Shown: positions 1 through 7,342 of the stretch, piece by piece
Numbering within the stretch: position 1 is the stretch's first letter
How the letters are laid out: each line of letters opens with the position of its first letter
Assembly: GCA_013139875.1 (NCBI GenBank)
Contig: WSZY01000086.1
Coordinates: forward strand, 1-12,037
DNA length: 12,037 nt
Direction of reading: 5' to 3'
Source: Mariprofundaceae bacterium
GTDB lineage: Bacteria; Pseudomonadota; Zetaproteobacteria; Mariprofundales; Mariprofundaceae
Notes under the pieces: model-generated
Seen by the model: the letters and a program-made list of their open reading frames with translations, nothing else
Database searches by the model: none
What the model was told of the DNA's origin: nothing
Program-made: the position numbers and the translations under genes

Positions 1-829
1 CCCAATCACGGTCGTCCCCTTCATAACCATCACGTTCGGCAATGGTAGCCACGCGCCCGGCGAGCTCTTCATCACTGCTCATGGCATGAATCAACGGCAG
101 TGTAATCTTACCCTCTTCCAGATCATGCCCTACCGGTTTCCCGGCGGTGACTTCGTCTGAAAGGTAATCCAGTGCATCATCCATCAACTGGAAGGCCACA
201 CCCAGGCACATGCCGTACTCAGCCATCTTTGAAACCACTTCAGCAGGCTGACCGCTGACATGAGCTCCAACCTCGGTGGCTGCTGAGAAAAGAACAGCCG
301 TCTTTCGCTCAATCACTTCCAGACACTCTGCTTCGGTCATCTGCAGATGAAAGGTGCGTGATAACTGAAGCACCTCGCCTTCCGCCAGTGCATTGGTGAC
401 ATCGGACATCAGCCGGAGCATTTTCATATCACCATCACTCACCATCATCTGGAACGCGCGGGAGAAGAGATAGTCGCCCACCAGCACACTTGCCTGATTT
501 CCCCATACACCATTGGCAGAGGGGGCGCCACGACGCTGATCTGCTGAATCAACCACATCGTCATGCAACAGCGATGCGGTATGAATAAACTCGACCACTA
601 CTGACATTGGAATATGGCGATCGCCCTGATAGTCAAAATAACGTGCGGCCAGCAGGCAGAGCAGCGGACGCAGACGTTTACCTCCACTGTTGACGATATA
701 GTGACCAATAGCCGGAATCATCATGATATCCGACTGCAGGTTTTCATGAATACAGCCGTTTACACGACCCATCTCGGATTCACAGAGGCTGACAGCCTGC
801 TTTAATGGATTTTTGTCACTGTTTTGCAC
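1..829 (-). CDS. ispB: Long-chain polyprenyl diphosphate synthase (IspB-like), 3' end off the window
   Basis: This enzyme would condense isopentenyl diphosphate onto an allylic diphosphate to make the C40-type side chain of respiratory quinones. The 276 visible residues carry GGKRLRP (about 49-55), the first Asp-rich motif HDDVVD (89-94) followed by RRG, the 'VLVGDYLFSRAF' segment, EGEVLQL (151-156), and the second Asp-rich motif as FQLMDDALDY (213-222). About 45 C-terminal residues of a usual 320 are missing beyond base 1. The frame is closed upstream by a TGA and no ATG lies before the conserved N-terminal helix, so a GTG at 829 is chosen. The alternative is ATG at 772, which would remove most of the helix that precedes 'RVN'. 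Neither start has a clear Shine-Dalgarno sequence. Function is well supported by the motifs; the product chain length and the start are inferred. Confidence 0.93.
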   Translation of the reverse strand, partial: MQNSDKNPLKQAVSLCESEMGRVNGCIHENLQSDIMMIPAIGHYIVNSGGKRLRPLLCLLAARYFDYQGDRHIPMSVVVEFIHTASLLHDDVVDSADQRRGAPSANGVWGNQASVLVGDYLFSRAFQMMVSDGDMKMLRLMSDVTNALAEGEVLQLSRTFHLQMTEAECLEVIERKTAVLFSAATEVGAHVSGQPAEVVSKMAEYGMCLGVAFQLMDDALDYLSDEVTAGKPVGHDLEEGKITLPLIHAMSSDEELAGRVATIAERDGYEGDDRDW

Positions 830-838
830 GGTGACTGC

Positions 839-866
839 ATCGTAAACCGCAGCACCTGCGCGTCAA
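839..866 (-). promoter_or_regulatory. Candidate sigma70 promoter of ispB
   Basis: On the minus strand TTGACG (861-866) is followed, after 16 bp, by TACGAT (839-844), which agrees with the consensus at 5/6 and 4/6 positions. Transcription would start near 832, only a few bases before the chosen GTG start at 829, so the message would be almost leaderless or the true start lies downstream. A dyad, CGCAG-CAC-CTGCG (848-860), fills most of the spacer between the two boxes. This is a reading of the sequence only. Confidence 0.4.
848..860. promoter_or_regulatory. Dyad in the ispB/metal-cluster divergent region, possible operator
   Basis: CGCAG and CTGCG form a perfect 5-bp inverted repeat around CAC. 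It lies in the spacer of the candidate ispB promoter and about 40-50 bp before the first gene of the metal cluster. A dyad between -35 and -10 boxes is where MerR-family activators bind, but the 16-bp spacer here is shorter than the 19-20 bp typical of that family and the half-sites do not resemble a CueR box. It could also be chance. Confidence 0.25.
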
Positions 867-899
867 GTTTCATTGTCTTTTAATAAATAGAGGCCTACA

Positions 900-1325
900 T
901 TGGCGTCCATGAAGCTGATGAAAAGAGATCGTAACCGCTGGAGCGTAGCATTCACGCTCGTTTTCGCCGTACAGATTCTTGTATCTTCTCTTTGTATTTC
1001 CACGACTGCACAGGCGATGGAAACGGCCTCCTCAGAGCACTGCCAGCAAAATATGGAACAGGTAAACATGCATCATGAGATGGGCTCCCAGCCCATGCAT
1101 GAGATGTCAATGTCGACATGTTCCCACTGTGCATCCCCTGAAGACTTTACTCTTTTCGCCAGCAGCCTGGACGTCTCACCGGCTGACCTTCTGCTTGCTT
1201 TCGTTGTGGTGGAGACACCCGCCACTACCTCTGCAACCACTCTGTTGAACTTTATGGAGAGAGCCTATGCTCCACCGCGAAGTTCAACCACTCTTTACAA
1301 CACAACTCAACGCATCCGTATTTGA
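900..1325 (+). CDS. Small secreted His/Met/Cys-rich protein, CopL/DUF2946-like, head of the efflux cluster
   Basis: A 141-residue predicted exported protein. A basic start (KLMKRDRNRW) leads into a hydrophobic stretch (about 16-33) and a likely signal peptidase I site after TTAQA (39). Residues 46-77 concentrate possible soft-metal ligands: H47, C48, M52, M57, H58, H59, M61, M66, H67, M69, M71, C74, H76 and C77. The remainder has a hydrophobic patch (DLLLAFVVV, about 96-104) and no recognised catalytic motif. A TTG at 900 is chosen because AGAGG (889-893) sits 6 nt before it; ATG at 909 or 918 is possible but lies too far from that site. It is 80 bp upstream of the outer-membrane factor gene on the same strand, so a periplasmic Cu(I)/Ag(I)-binding or sensing role is inferred. 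The resemblance to CopL/DUF2946 proteins (small, secreted, His/Met/Cys-rich, next to copper genes) is one of character, not a confirmed domain match. Confidence 0.7.
   Translation: MASMKLMKRDRNRWSVAFTLVFAVQILVSSLCISTTAQAMETASSEHCQQNMEQVNMHHEMGSQPMHEMSMSTCSHCASPEDFTLFASSLDVSPADLLLAFVVVETPATTSATTLLNFMERAYAPPRSSTTLYNTTQRIRI
1244..1288 (+). repeat. Nested inverted repeat with a flanking direct repeat at the 3' end of the secreted metal-binding gene
   Basis: GTTGAACTT (1244-1252) and AAGTTCAAC (1280-1288) are a perfect 9-bp inverted repeat. Between them TGGAG (1255-1259) and CTCCA (1270-1274) can form an inner stem. A direct repeat, CAACCACTCT, occurs at 1234-1243 and 1286-1295, bracketing the structure. 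No U-tract follows, so this is not an ordinary intrinsic terminator. In RNA it would place a hairpin just before the stop codon of the first gene and about 120 nt before the next gene. Confidence 0.45.
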
Positions 1326-1366
1326 TCCAACCCTGCGACTGAACAACCGTTTCATCTGATTCGGTA

Positions 1367-1381
1367 CGTTGCCATGCAACG
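1367..1381. repeat. Short palindrome upstream of the outer-membrane factor gene
   Basis: CGTTGC and GCAACG form a perfect 6-bp inverted repeat around CAT. It lies in the 80-bp gap between the secreted metal-binding gene and the outer-membrane factor gene, 14 nt before the Shine-Dalgarno sequence AGGAG (1395-1399). It could be an operator for an internal promoter, an mRNA processing or stability hairpin, or chance. No convincing -35/-10 pair was found beside it. Confidence 0.3.
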
Positions 1382-1405
1382 AAATTTTCAAAGCAGGAGA
1401 AGAAG

Positions 1406-2728
1406 TTGAAGAACAACTCTATAATAACTATCGCCATATCTGTCTGGAGCCTTGCCATGCCATTCGCAGCGCAAGCCGAGCCTGTCACAACAAGGATCAC
1501 ACCGGACACCATCACAGAAAAAGAGGCCGTCGCCAAAGTGCTCGCCGGCAATCCGGGTATTGCAGGCATGCAATCGCAGGCGGATGCCATGAGTCACATC
1601 CCGTCACAGGCAGGTACCCTGCCTGATCCCGTGTTGAGCCTGAACGCACTGAACCTGCCAACAGACAGCTTCTCCACGACACAGGAGAATATGACACAGT
1701 TGCAGGTTGCTCTTTCCCAGGCTATCCCCTTTCCCGGCAAATTGGGCCTGCGTGAACAGGCCGCGCACTATGAATCAGATTCGGCCAGATTCGACAGCAA
1801 TGAGACTCGCCTTACCACTGTATGGGAAGCACGCAGCATATGGTGGAATCTCTTCTATCTGGATCGTGCACTCGATGTGGTTCAACGCAATCAGATGCTG
1901 TTGCGCCAATTTGTGAAGATTGCCGAAACAAAATATAAAACCGGGCAGGGGCTGCAGTCCGATGTGCTGCTGGCACAGGTAGAACTCTCCAAGCTTCTTG
2001 ATATTGAAATCAGACTGGAGGCATCACGACAGGGCCAGTCTGCACAGCTTAACGCCCTGATGAACAGGCCGGTGGAATCATCCATCAAACTTCCGAATCA
2101 GGTAAACGAACAGCTGCCTGTCATTCCGGATGCCGGAACGCTTCGCACAGAGGCTATGCATTCCCGCCCGCTGCTGGCATCACAGCGCAGCAGAACAGAT
2201 GCTGCCGGTTCGCGTATCGCACTGGCTGAGAAAGATTACTACCCTGACTTCACGCTGGCTGGTGCCTATGGATCACGCAGTGGCGTCAACCCCGCCACCG
2301 GGCAATCCCGCACCGACCTTGCATCCATCAGGCTGAGCATAACCCTGCCGCTCTACGCCAGTGGCAAACAGTCCGCAGCGGTAGAGCAGCGTAAGGCCGA
2401 GGCTGCAAGAGAGCAGTTCCGGCTAACTGACCAGATGAGAGCAGTGGATGCAGAGATCAGCATTGCACTGGCCGATTACCGGGCCAGCCATAATCAGGCT
2501 GAACTCTTTAAAACAGGCATCATCCCCCAGGCCAGCCAGACAGTTTCATCCATGCTGGCCTCCTATCAGGTGAACAAGGTCGATTTTCTCAATCTGGTTC
2601 GTGCCCAGATCACCCTCTACAACTATGAAACACAATACTGGAAAGCATTGAGTTCCGGCTGGCAGGCATGGGCCCGGCTCGAAGCTGCAACCGGTAAGAG
2701 CTTAACCGGGGAGACTGACCATGAATAA
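1406..2728 (+). CDS. TolC-family outer-membrane factor of a CusCBA/CzcCBA-type pump
   Basis: This protein forms the trimeric outer-membrane channel and periplasmic tunnel that receives substrate from the RND pump. The 440 residues, close to the usual length for this family, start with a signal peptide (about 1-24, cleaved after AAQA). No lipobox cysteine is seen, unlike E. coli CusC, so it resembles the non-lipidated CzcC-like members. Two long alpha-helical, Gln/Ala-rich halves typical of outer-membrane efflux proteins follow, e.g. 'VALSQAIPFPGKLGLREQAA' in the first half and 'ITLPLYASGKQSAAVEQRKA' in the second. The TTG start at 1406 is supported by AGGAG at 1395-1399 with a 6-nt spacer. 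The stop overlaps the adaptor start by 8 nt, which points to translational coupling. The family is secure; the Cu/Ag role comes from the CusB- and CusA-like neighbours. Confidence 0.92.
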   Translation: MKNNSIITIAISVWSLAMPFAAQAEPVTTRITPDTITEKEAVAKVLAGNPGIAGMQSQADAMSHIPSQAGTLPDPVLSLNALNLPTDSFSTTQENMTQLQVALSQAIPFPGKLGLREQAAHYESDSARFDSNETRLTTVWEARSIWWNLFYLDRALDVVQRNQMLLRQFVKIAETKYKTGQGLQSDVLLAQVELSKLLDIEIRLEASRQGQSAQLNALMNRPVESSIKLPNQVNEQLPVIPDAGTLRTEAMHSRPLLASQRSRTDAAGSRIALAEKDYYPDFTLAGAYGSRSGVNPATGQSRTDLASIRLSITLPLYASGKQSAAVEQRKAEAAREQFRLTDQMRAVDAEISIALADYRASHNQAELFKTGIIPQASQTVSSMLASYQVNKVDFLNLVRAQITLYNYETQYWKALSSGWQAWARLEAATGKSLTGETDHE

Positions 2729-4127
2729 AAACACTCTTATCACGGTAGCAGTAACGCTGATTGTCGGCACAGCAGCAGGCTACCTGCTCGGCTCCGGTGG
2801 AGGCAGATCCACTCAGGCAACACTCGAACAAGGTTCTCCGATGGCAAAAGAGCCTGTTTTCTATCGTAACCCGATGAATCCGGCGATCACATCGCCCGTG
2901 CCTGCTCAGGATGAGATGGGTATGGATTATATTCCGGTCTATGCCGATGATGATGGTGACACATCAGCACCGGCAGGCACGGTCAGAATTAATCCGACTG
3001 TCGTTCAGAATACTGGCATACGGACCACACAAGCCAAACTCGCCACCCTCTCCCGAACCATTCGCACCATAGGTCGTGTAACCTTTGATGAAAAGCGGGT
3101 AGCACGCCTGCATCCCAAATATGATGGCTGGATAGAGAGGCTGTTTATCGACAGGACCGGAGACAAGGTATCTAAAGATACCATGCTGATGGCCATCTAC
3201 TCGCCGCAGCTTGTCGCCACGCAGGAAGAGTATCTTCTGGCTCTGAATAATATGGAAATATTGAAAAAGAGTCCGTTCCCGGATATTCGTGAAGGGGCAA
3301 AAAGTTTGCTGCGTTCTGCCCACGAACGCCTGCAATTGCTGGACGTACCCAGCCACCAGATCAAAAAACTTGAAGTCGAACGGAAGGTGATGAAGGAAGT
3401 TCACATCCACTCTCCCTTTGACGGGATCATTATGAACATCGGTGCGCGTGAAGGCAGCCGTATCACGCCTGAAACCGAGCTCTACATGATTGCCGACCTG
3501 TCACGCGTCTGGGTTATTGTCGATCTCTATGAAGATGATATGCCCTGGGTGCGTGAGGGTGACAGCGCTGAAATGAAGGTGGCCGGTATTCCCGGGCAGA
3601 CTTTTACCGGCAAAGTCAGCTATATCTACCCCTACCTCGAAGCCAAAACACGCACCATAAAGATGCGTTTGGAATTTGATAATCCTGAACTTGCGTTGAA
3701 GCCCGACATGTTTGCCAATGTAACAGTGAAGGCAGGGCGGCAAATTAATGCCGTGGTTGTGCCATCCGAAGCAATTGTACGTACCGGCGGGCAGGAACAG
3801 GTGTTTGTGCAGCGTGGACCCGGAAAATACAGCCCGCGCAAAGTGGTGGTCGGCATTGATTCCGAGGGACAGGTACAGATTATCGAAGGGTTAAAGGCCG
3901 GTGAAACTGTTGTCACCTCCAGTCAGTTCCTGATTGATTCCGAGTCCAAACTCAGAGAAGCCACTGCCAAGATGCTGGAAGCGCAGGCACCGGTGGCAGA
4001 TTCTCAAAACCATGACCCTTGGAAATCCCCGACGGGGGATGAAGGCATGCATATGGACGGCATGGACATGGGCGATATGGGTGAGGAGTCAGGCGTGAAA
4101 AGTCAGGGGGAAGCCCGTGATAAATAA
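2721..4127 (+). CDS. cusB: CusB-type periplasmic adaptor (membrane fusion protein) with N-terminal heavy-metal-binding domain
   Basis: This is the periplasmic adaptor that joins the RND pump to the outer-membrane channel and passes metal to the pump. Residues 7-24 form one N-terminal hydrophobic anchor or signal ending in a Gly-rich stretch. Residues 46-74 are the short heavy-metal-binding module 'FYRNPMNP...DEMGMDYIPVY', where M52, M66 and M68 match in spacing and context the three N-terminal Cu(I)/Ag(I)-binding methionines of E. coli CusB. The barrel and lipoyl-like regions follow (RTIGRVTFDEKRVARLHP, about 115-132; helical hairpin about 165-225; 'HSPFDGIIMNIGAREGSRI'). The last 27 residues hold a second Met/His cluster (M443, H444, M445, M448, M450, M453). 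GGGGAG at 2708-2713 precedes the ATG by 7 nt. The length of 468 is slightly above the usual 400-450, in part because of this tail. Confidence 0.94.
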   Translation: MNKNTLITVAVTLIVGTAAGYLLGSGGGRSTQATLEQGSPMAKEPVFYRNPMNPAITSPVPAQDEMGMDYIPVYADDDGDTSAPAGTVRINPTVVQNTGIRTTQAKLATLSRTIRTIGRVTFDEKRVARLHPKYDGWIERLFIDRTGDKVSKDTMLMAIYSPQLVATQEEYLLALNNMEILKKSPFPDIREGAKSLLRSAHERLQLLDVPSHQIKKLEVERKVMKEVHIHSPFDGIIMNIGAREGSRITPETELYMIADLSRVWVIVDLYEDDMPWVREGDSAEMKVAGIPGQTFTGKVSYIYPYLEAKTRTIKMRLEFDNPELALKPDMFANVTVKAGRQINAVVVPSEAIVRTGGQEQVFVQRGPGKYSPRKVVVGIDSEGQVQIIEGLKAGETVVTSSQFLIDSESKLREATAKMLEAQAPVADSQNHDPWKSPTGDEGMHMDGMDMGDMGEESGVKSQGEARDK

Positions 4128-4165
4128 CATGTTTCACACTTCACTCCCTGCCGGCGGAGCCAGTC

Positions 4166-7100
4166 ATGATTAAATCACTCATTGATATTTCGATAAAAAA
4201 TCGATTTCTGGTTCTGATTGCAACGCTGCTGATCTCATTTGCAGGTTTTCAGGCCATGAAATCCATACCGCTGGATGCGATCCCCGACCTGTCTGATGTG
4301 CAGGTGATTGTCTTTACCGATTTTGCCGGCCAGGCACCACAGGTCATTGAAGATCAGGTCACCTATCCACTCACCACGGCCATGCTTTCTGTACCCAACA
4401 CCAAAGTGGTGCGTGGCTACTCATTTTTTGGCTTCTCAATGGTCTATGTGATTTTTGAGGATGGTACGGATATGTATTGGGCACGCACACGCGTGCTTGA
4501 ATATCTCAACTATGCTGCAGATCGCCTGCCTCCGGGAGTGTCACCCAAGCTTGGGCCGGATGCTACCGGTGTCGGCTGGATCTACGAATATGCTCTGGTG
4601 GATAAAACAGGACAGCATGATCTGGCCCAGCTGCGTACGCTGCAGGACTGGTATATGCGCTATCCGCTGCAGACTGTTCAGGGTGTAGCCGAGGTCGCCT
4701 CAATCGGCGGATTTGTAAAACAGTATCAGGTTGAAGTCGATCCGAACGCACTGGCTGCATTCAACATTCCCCTCTCCAAAGTTAAACACGCCATTACCCG
4801 TAGCAATAACGATGTTGGCGGCAGGCTGATTGAAATGGGCGAAACCGAATACATGGTACGAGGCCTGGGTTACATCAAAAGCCTGCATGATCTTGAGGTG
4901 ATTCCTGTCGGCGTGGATGAGCAGGGAACCCCTATTTTTCTCAAACAGATTGCTAACATCCATCTGGGACCGGAATTGCGCCGTGGCCTTGTTGAACTCG
5001 ATGGTGAAGGTGAAGTTGCCGCGGGTATCATCATCATGCGCTATGGCGAAAATGCGCTGGCAACGATCGAGCGTGTCCGGGAAAAGTTGGAAACACTCAA
5101 ATCCGGACTGCCCGATGGTGTTGAGATTGTTACGGTTTATGACCGGGGCGACCTGATCGAACGCGCAGTGAATAACCTCACCGAAAAGCTGATCGAGGAG
5201 TCCATTGTCGTCGCCATCATCTGCCTGATTTTTCTGATGCATGTGCGCAGTGCGCTGGTTGCCATCATTAGTTTGCCCATCGGTATTTTGATGGCATTTT
5301 TTATCATGAACTGGCAGGGACTATCCGCCAACATCATGAGCCTGGGTGGCATCGCTATTGCCATCGGGGCGATGATTGATGGTGCCATCGTAATGATTGA
5401 AAATGCACACAAACATCTGGAAAAACTGGGTGATGAAGATAGCCATCTTAAATCCCGTTGGAATGCAATAAGTGCTGCTTCCAGAGAGGTGGGCCCGGCA
5501 CTGTTTTTCTCCCTACTGATTATTACGGTCTCCTTCCTGCCCGTGTTCACACTGCAGGCACAGGAGGGACGACTGTTTGCACCGCTGGCATTTACCAAAA
5601 CCTACGCGATGGCTGCTGCGGCTCTACTGGCAGTCACACTCGTTCCTGTACTGATGGGCCTGTTGATTCGCGGCAGGATCCCACGCGAGGAGCAGAACCC
5701 CCTCAATGTCTGGCTGAAGCGTCTGCACGCACCACTGCTTGGTTTGGCAATGCGCTGGCGCAGAGCCACCATGATTATTGCCCTATTGTTGCTTGCGATC
5801 ACCATCTATCCGGTGATGAAAACCGGTTCGGAATTCATGCCACCTCTGGATGAAGGTGATCTGCTTTATATGCCCACCACCTATCCCGGCATCTCAATCA
5901 CCAAAGCCAAAGAGCTGTTGCAACAGACAGATAAAATTCTGAGAACATTCCCGGAAGTCCAACATGTGTTTGGCAAGGTTGGTCGTGCAGAAACAGCGAC
6001 CGATCCGGCACCTCTCTCCATGCTGGAAACAACCATCCGTTTGAAACCGAAAGACCGGTGGCCTGACCCTGGGAAAACAACCAAAGAGCTGATGCGTGAA
6101 ATGGATGAAGCGATCAGGTTTCCGGGAGTGGCCAATGCATGGACATACCCGATCAAAACCCGTATCGATATGCTCTCAACCGGGATCAAAACACCGATCG
6201 GCATCAAAGTCTCCGGGCCTGATCTGAATGTGCTGGAAAAGGTGGCCGGTGATATTGAGCAGGCATTGAAAACACTGCCCGATACGTTGTCTGCCTTCGC
6301 CGACAGGGCAGCCGGTGGCTATTACCTTGATTTCGACATCAAGCGCGAAGACGCAGCACGCTATGGGCTGACGGTCGGTGATATTCAGGATGTCATCCAA
6401 TCGGCCATTGGCGGCATGAATGTCAGTGAAACGGTGGAAGGCCTGGAGCGTTATCCGGTGAATGTGCGTTATCCGCGAGAGTTGCGCGATAATATGGAAT
6501 CATTGAAGCGTGTATTGATCCCGACACCAACAGGTGCGCAGATTCCGTTGTCGCTGGTGGCAGAGCTGAAACTGCGCCGTGGGCCGCCATCGATCAAAAC
6601 GGAAAATGCCACCCCCAATGCCTGGGTTTATGTGGATATTAAAACCTCGGACATCGGCGGATATGTCGCAAAAGCCAAGAGGCAGGTGGAGGAAAAGGTT
6701 GCGATTCCTGTCGGATATTCACTGGTCTGGTCCGGACAGTTTGAATACATGGAGCGTGCAGAAGCGCGCCTGAAAGTGGTTGTCCCGCTGACCCTGCTGA
6801 CCATCTTCCTGCTGCTCTATTTCAACTTCCGCAACTTTATCGCACCCGTTGTGGTGATGCTGTCGATCCCATTTGCCCTGATCGGCGGCTTCTGGCTGGT
6901 CTGGCTCCTCGGCTACAACATGTCTGTCGCTGTGGCAGTCGGGTTTATCGCACTGGCCGGAGTGTCGGCCGAGATTGGCGTGCTGGTGCTGACATTCATT
7001 GATCAGGCCATCGCCAAACTACAGACTGAGAAACGCAGGCAACTGAGTGACAGCGAAATCATACAGGCCGTCTCGTCCGGTGCCATCCAGCGCGTACGCC

Positions 7101-7342
7101 CCATCGCCATGACAGCCACCGCTATTATTGCAGGCCTGCTCCCCATCATGTGGGGCAGTGGTACAGGCTCGGATGTTATGCAGCGCATTGCTGCCCCGAT
7201 GATTGGCGGCATGTTCACAGCCACCATCCTAAGTCTGCTGGTATTACCCGTTATTTACACTCTGATTTTGCAATGGCAGAGAAAAAGAGCGAATATTGCC
7301 AGCCAGGGAGAGCTCAATGACAGCACACTTATCAACTCATAA
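4166..7342 (+). CDS. cusA: CusA-type HME-RND inner-membrane pump for Cu(I)/Ag(I)
   Basis: A full-length (1058 residues) proton-driven RND transporter. It opens with 'IDISIKNRFLVLIATLLI' (TM1), and the typical two clusters of membrane segments are visible at about 10-30, 340-500, 525-545, 870-960 and 990-1045. The TM4 signature AIGAMIDGAIVMIENAHK matches the monovalent-metal (CusA/SilA) subgroup rather than the divalent CzcA form, and its proton-relay aspartate falls at D405. The three periplasmic methionines that bind Cu(I)/Ag(I) in E. coli CusA are in place as DLLYM569P, PLSM619LETT and RIDM669LSTG. GGAG at 4156-4159 lies 6 nt before the ATG. It is 38 nt downstream of cusB and its 3' end overlaps the DUF411 gene. 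The substrate assignment follows from the conserved residues. Confidence 0.97.
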   Translation: MIKSLIDISIKNRFLVLIATLLISFAGFQAMKSIPLDAIPDLSDVQVIVFTDFAGQAPQVIEDQVTYPLTTAMLSVPNTKVVRGYSFFGFSMVYVIFEDGTDMYWARTRVLEYLNYAADRLPPGVSPKLGPDATGVGWIYEYALVDKTGQHDLAQLRTLQDWYMRYPLQTVQGVAEVASIGGFVKQYQVEVDPNALAAFNIPLSKVKHAITRSNNDVGGRLIEMGETEYMVRGLGYIKSLHDLEVIPVGVDEQGTPIFLKQIANIHLGPELRRGLVELDGEGEVAAGIIIMRYGENALATIERVREKLETLKSGLPDGVEIVTVYDRGDLIERAVNNLTEKLIEESIVVAIICLIFLMHVRSALVAIISLPIGILMAFFIMNWQGLSANIMSLGGIAIAIGAMIDGAIVMIENAHKHLEKLGDEDSHLKSRWNAISAASREVGPALFFSLLIITVSFLPVFTLQAQEGRLFAPLAFTKTYAMAAAALLAVTLVPVLMGLLIRGRIPREEQNPLNVWLKRLHAPLLGLAMRWRRATMIIALLLLAITIYPVMKTGSEFMPPLDEGDLLYMPTTYPGISITKAKELLQQTDKILRTFPEVQHVFGKVGRAETATDPAPLSMLETTIRLKPKDRWPDPGKTTKELMREMDEAIRFPGVANAWTYPIKTRIDMLSTGIKTPIGIKVSGPDLNVLEKVAGDIEQALKTLPDTLSAFADRAAGGYYLDFDIKREDAARYGLTVGDIQDVIQSAIGGMNVSETVEGLERYPVNVRYPRELRDNMESLKRVLIPTPTGAQIPLSLVAELKLRRGPPSIKTENATPNAWVYVDIKTSDIGGYVAKAKRQVEEKVAIPVGYSLVWSGQFEYMERAEARLKVVVPLTLLTIFLLLYFNFRNFIAPVVVMLSIPFALIGGFWLVWLLGYNMSVAVAVGFIALAGVSAEIGVLVLTFIDQAIAKLQTEKRRQLSDSEIIQAVSSGAIQRVRPIAMTATAIIAGLLPIMWGSGTGSDVMQRIAAPMIGGMFTATILSLLVLPVIYTLILQWQRKRANIASQGELNDSTLINS

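Noticed and set aside
830..899. A CueR-type copper operator before the metal cluster
   Set aside because: No ACCTTCC/GGAAGG-like half-sites and no -35/-10 pair with a 19-20 bp spacer were found on the plus strand. The TTTAAT at 879-884 would start transcription inside the Shine-Dalgarno sequence.
5137..5598. Long open frame on the strand opposite cusA
   Set aside because: It lies fully within cusA, has no recognisable domain, and its content mirrors the membrane-segment codons of the real gene; other opposite-strand and shifted frames in cusB, cusA, mpl and proS were dismissed on the same ground.
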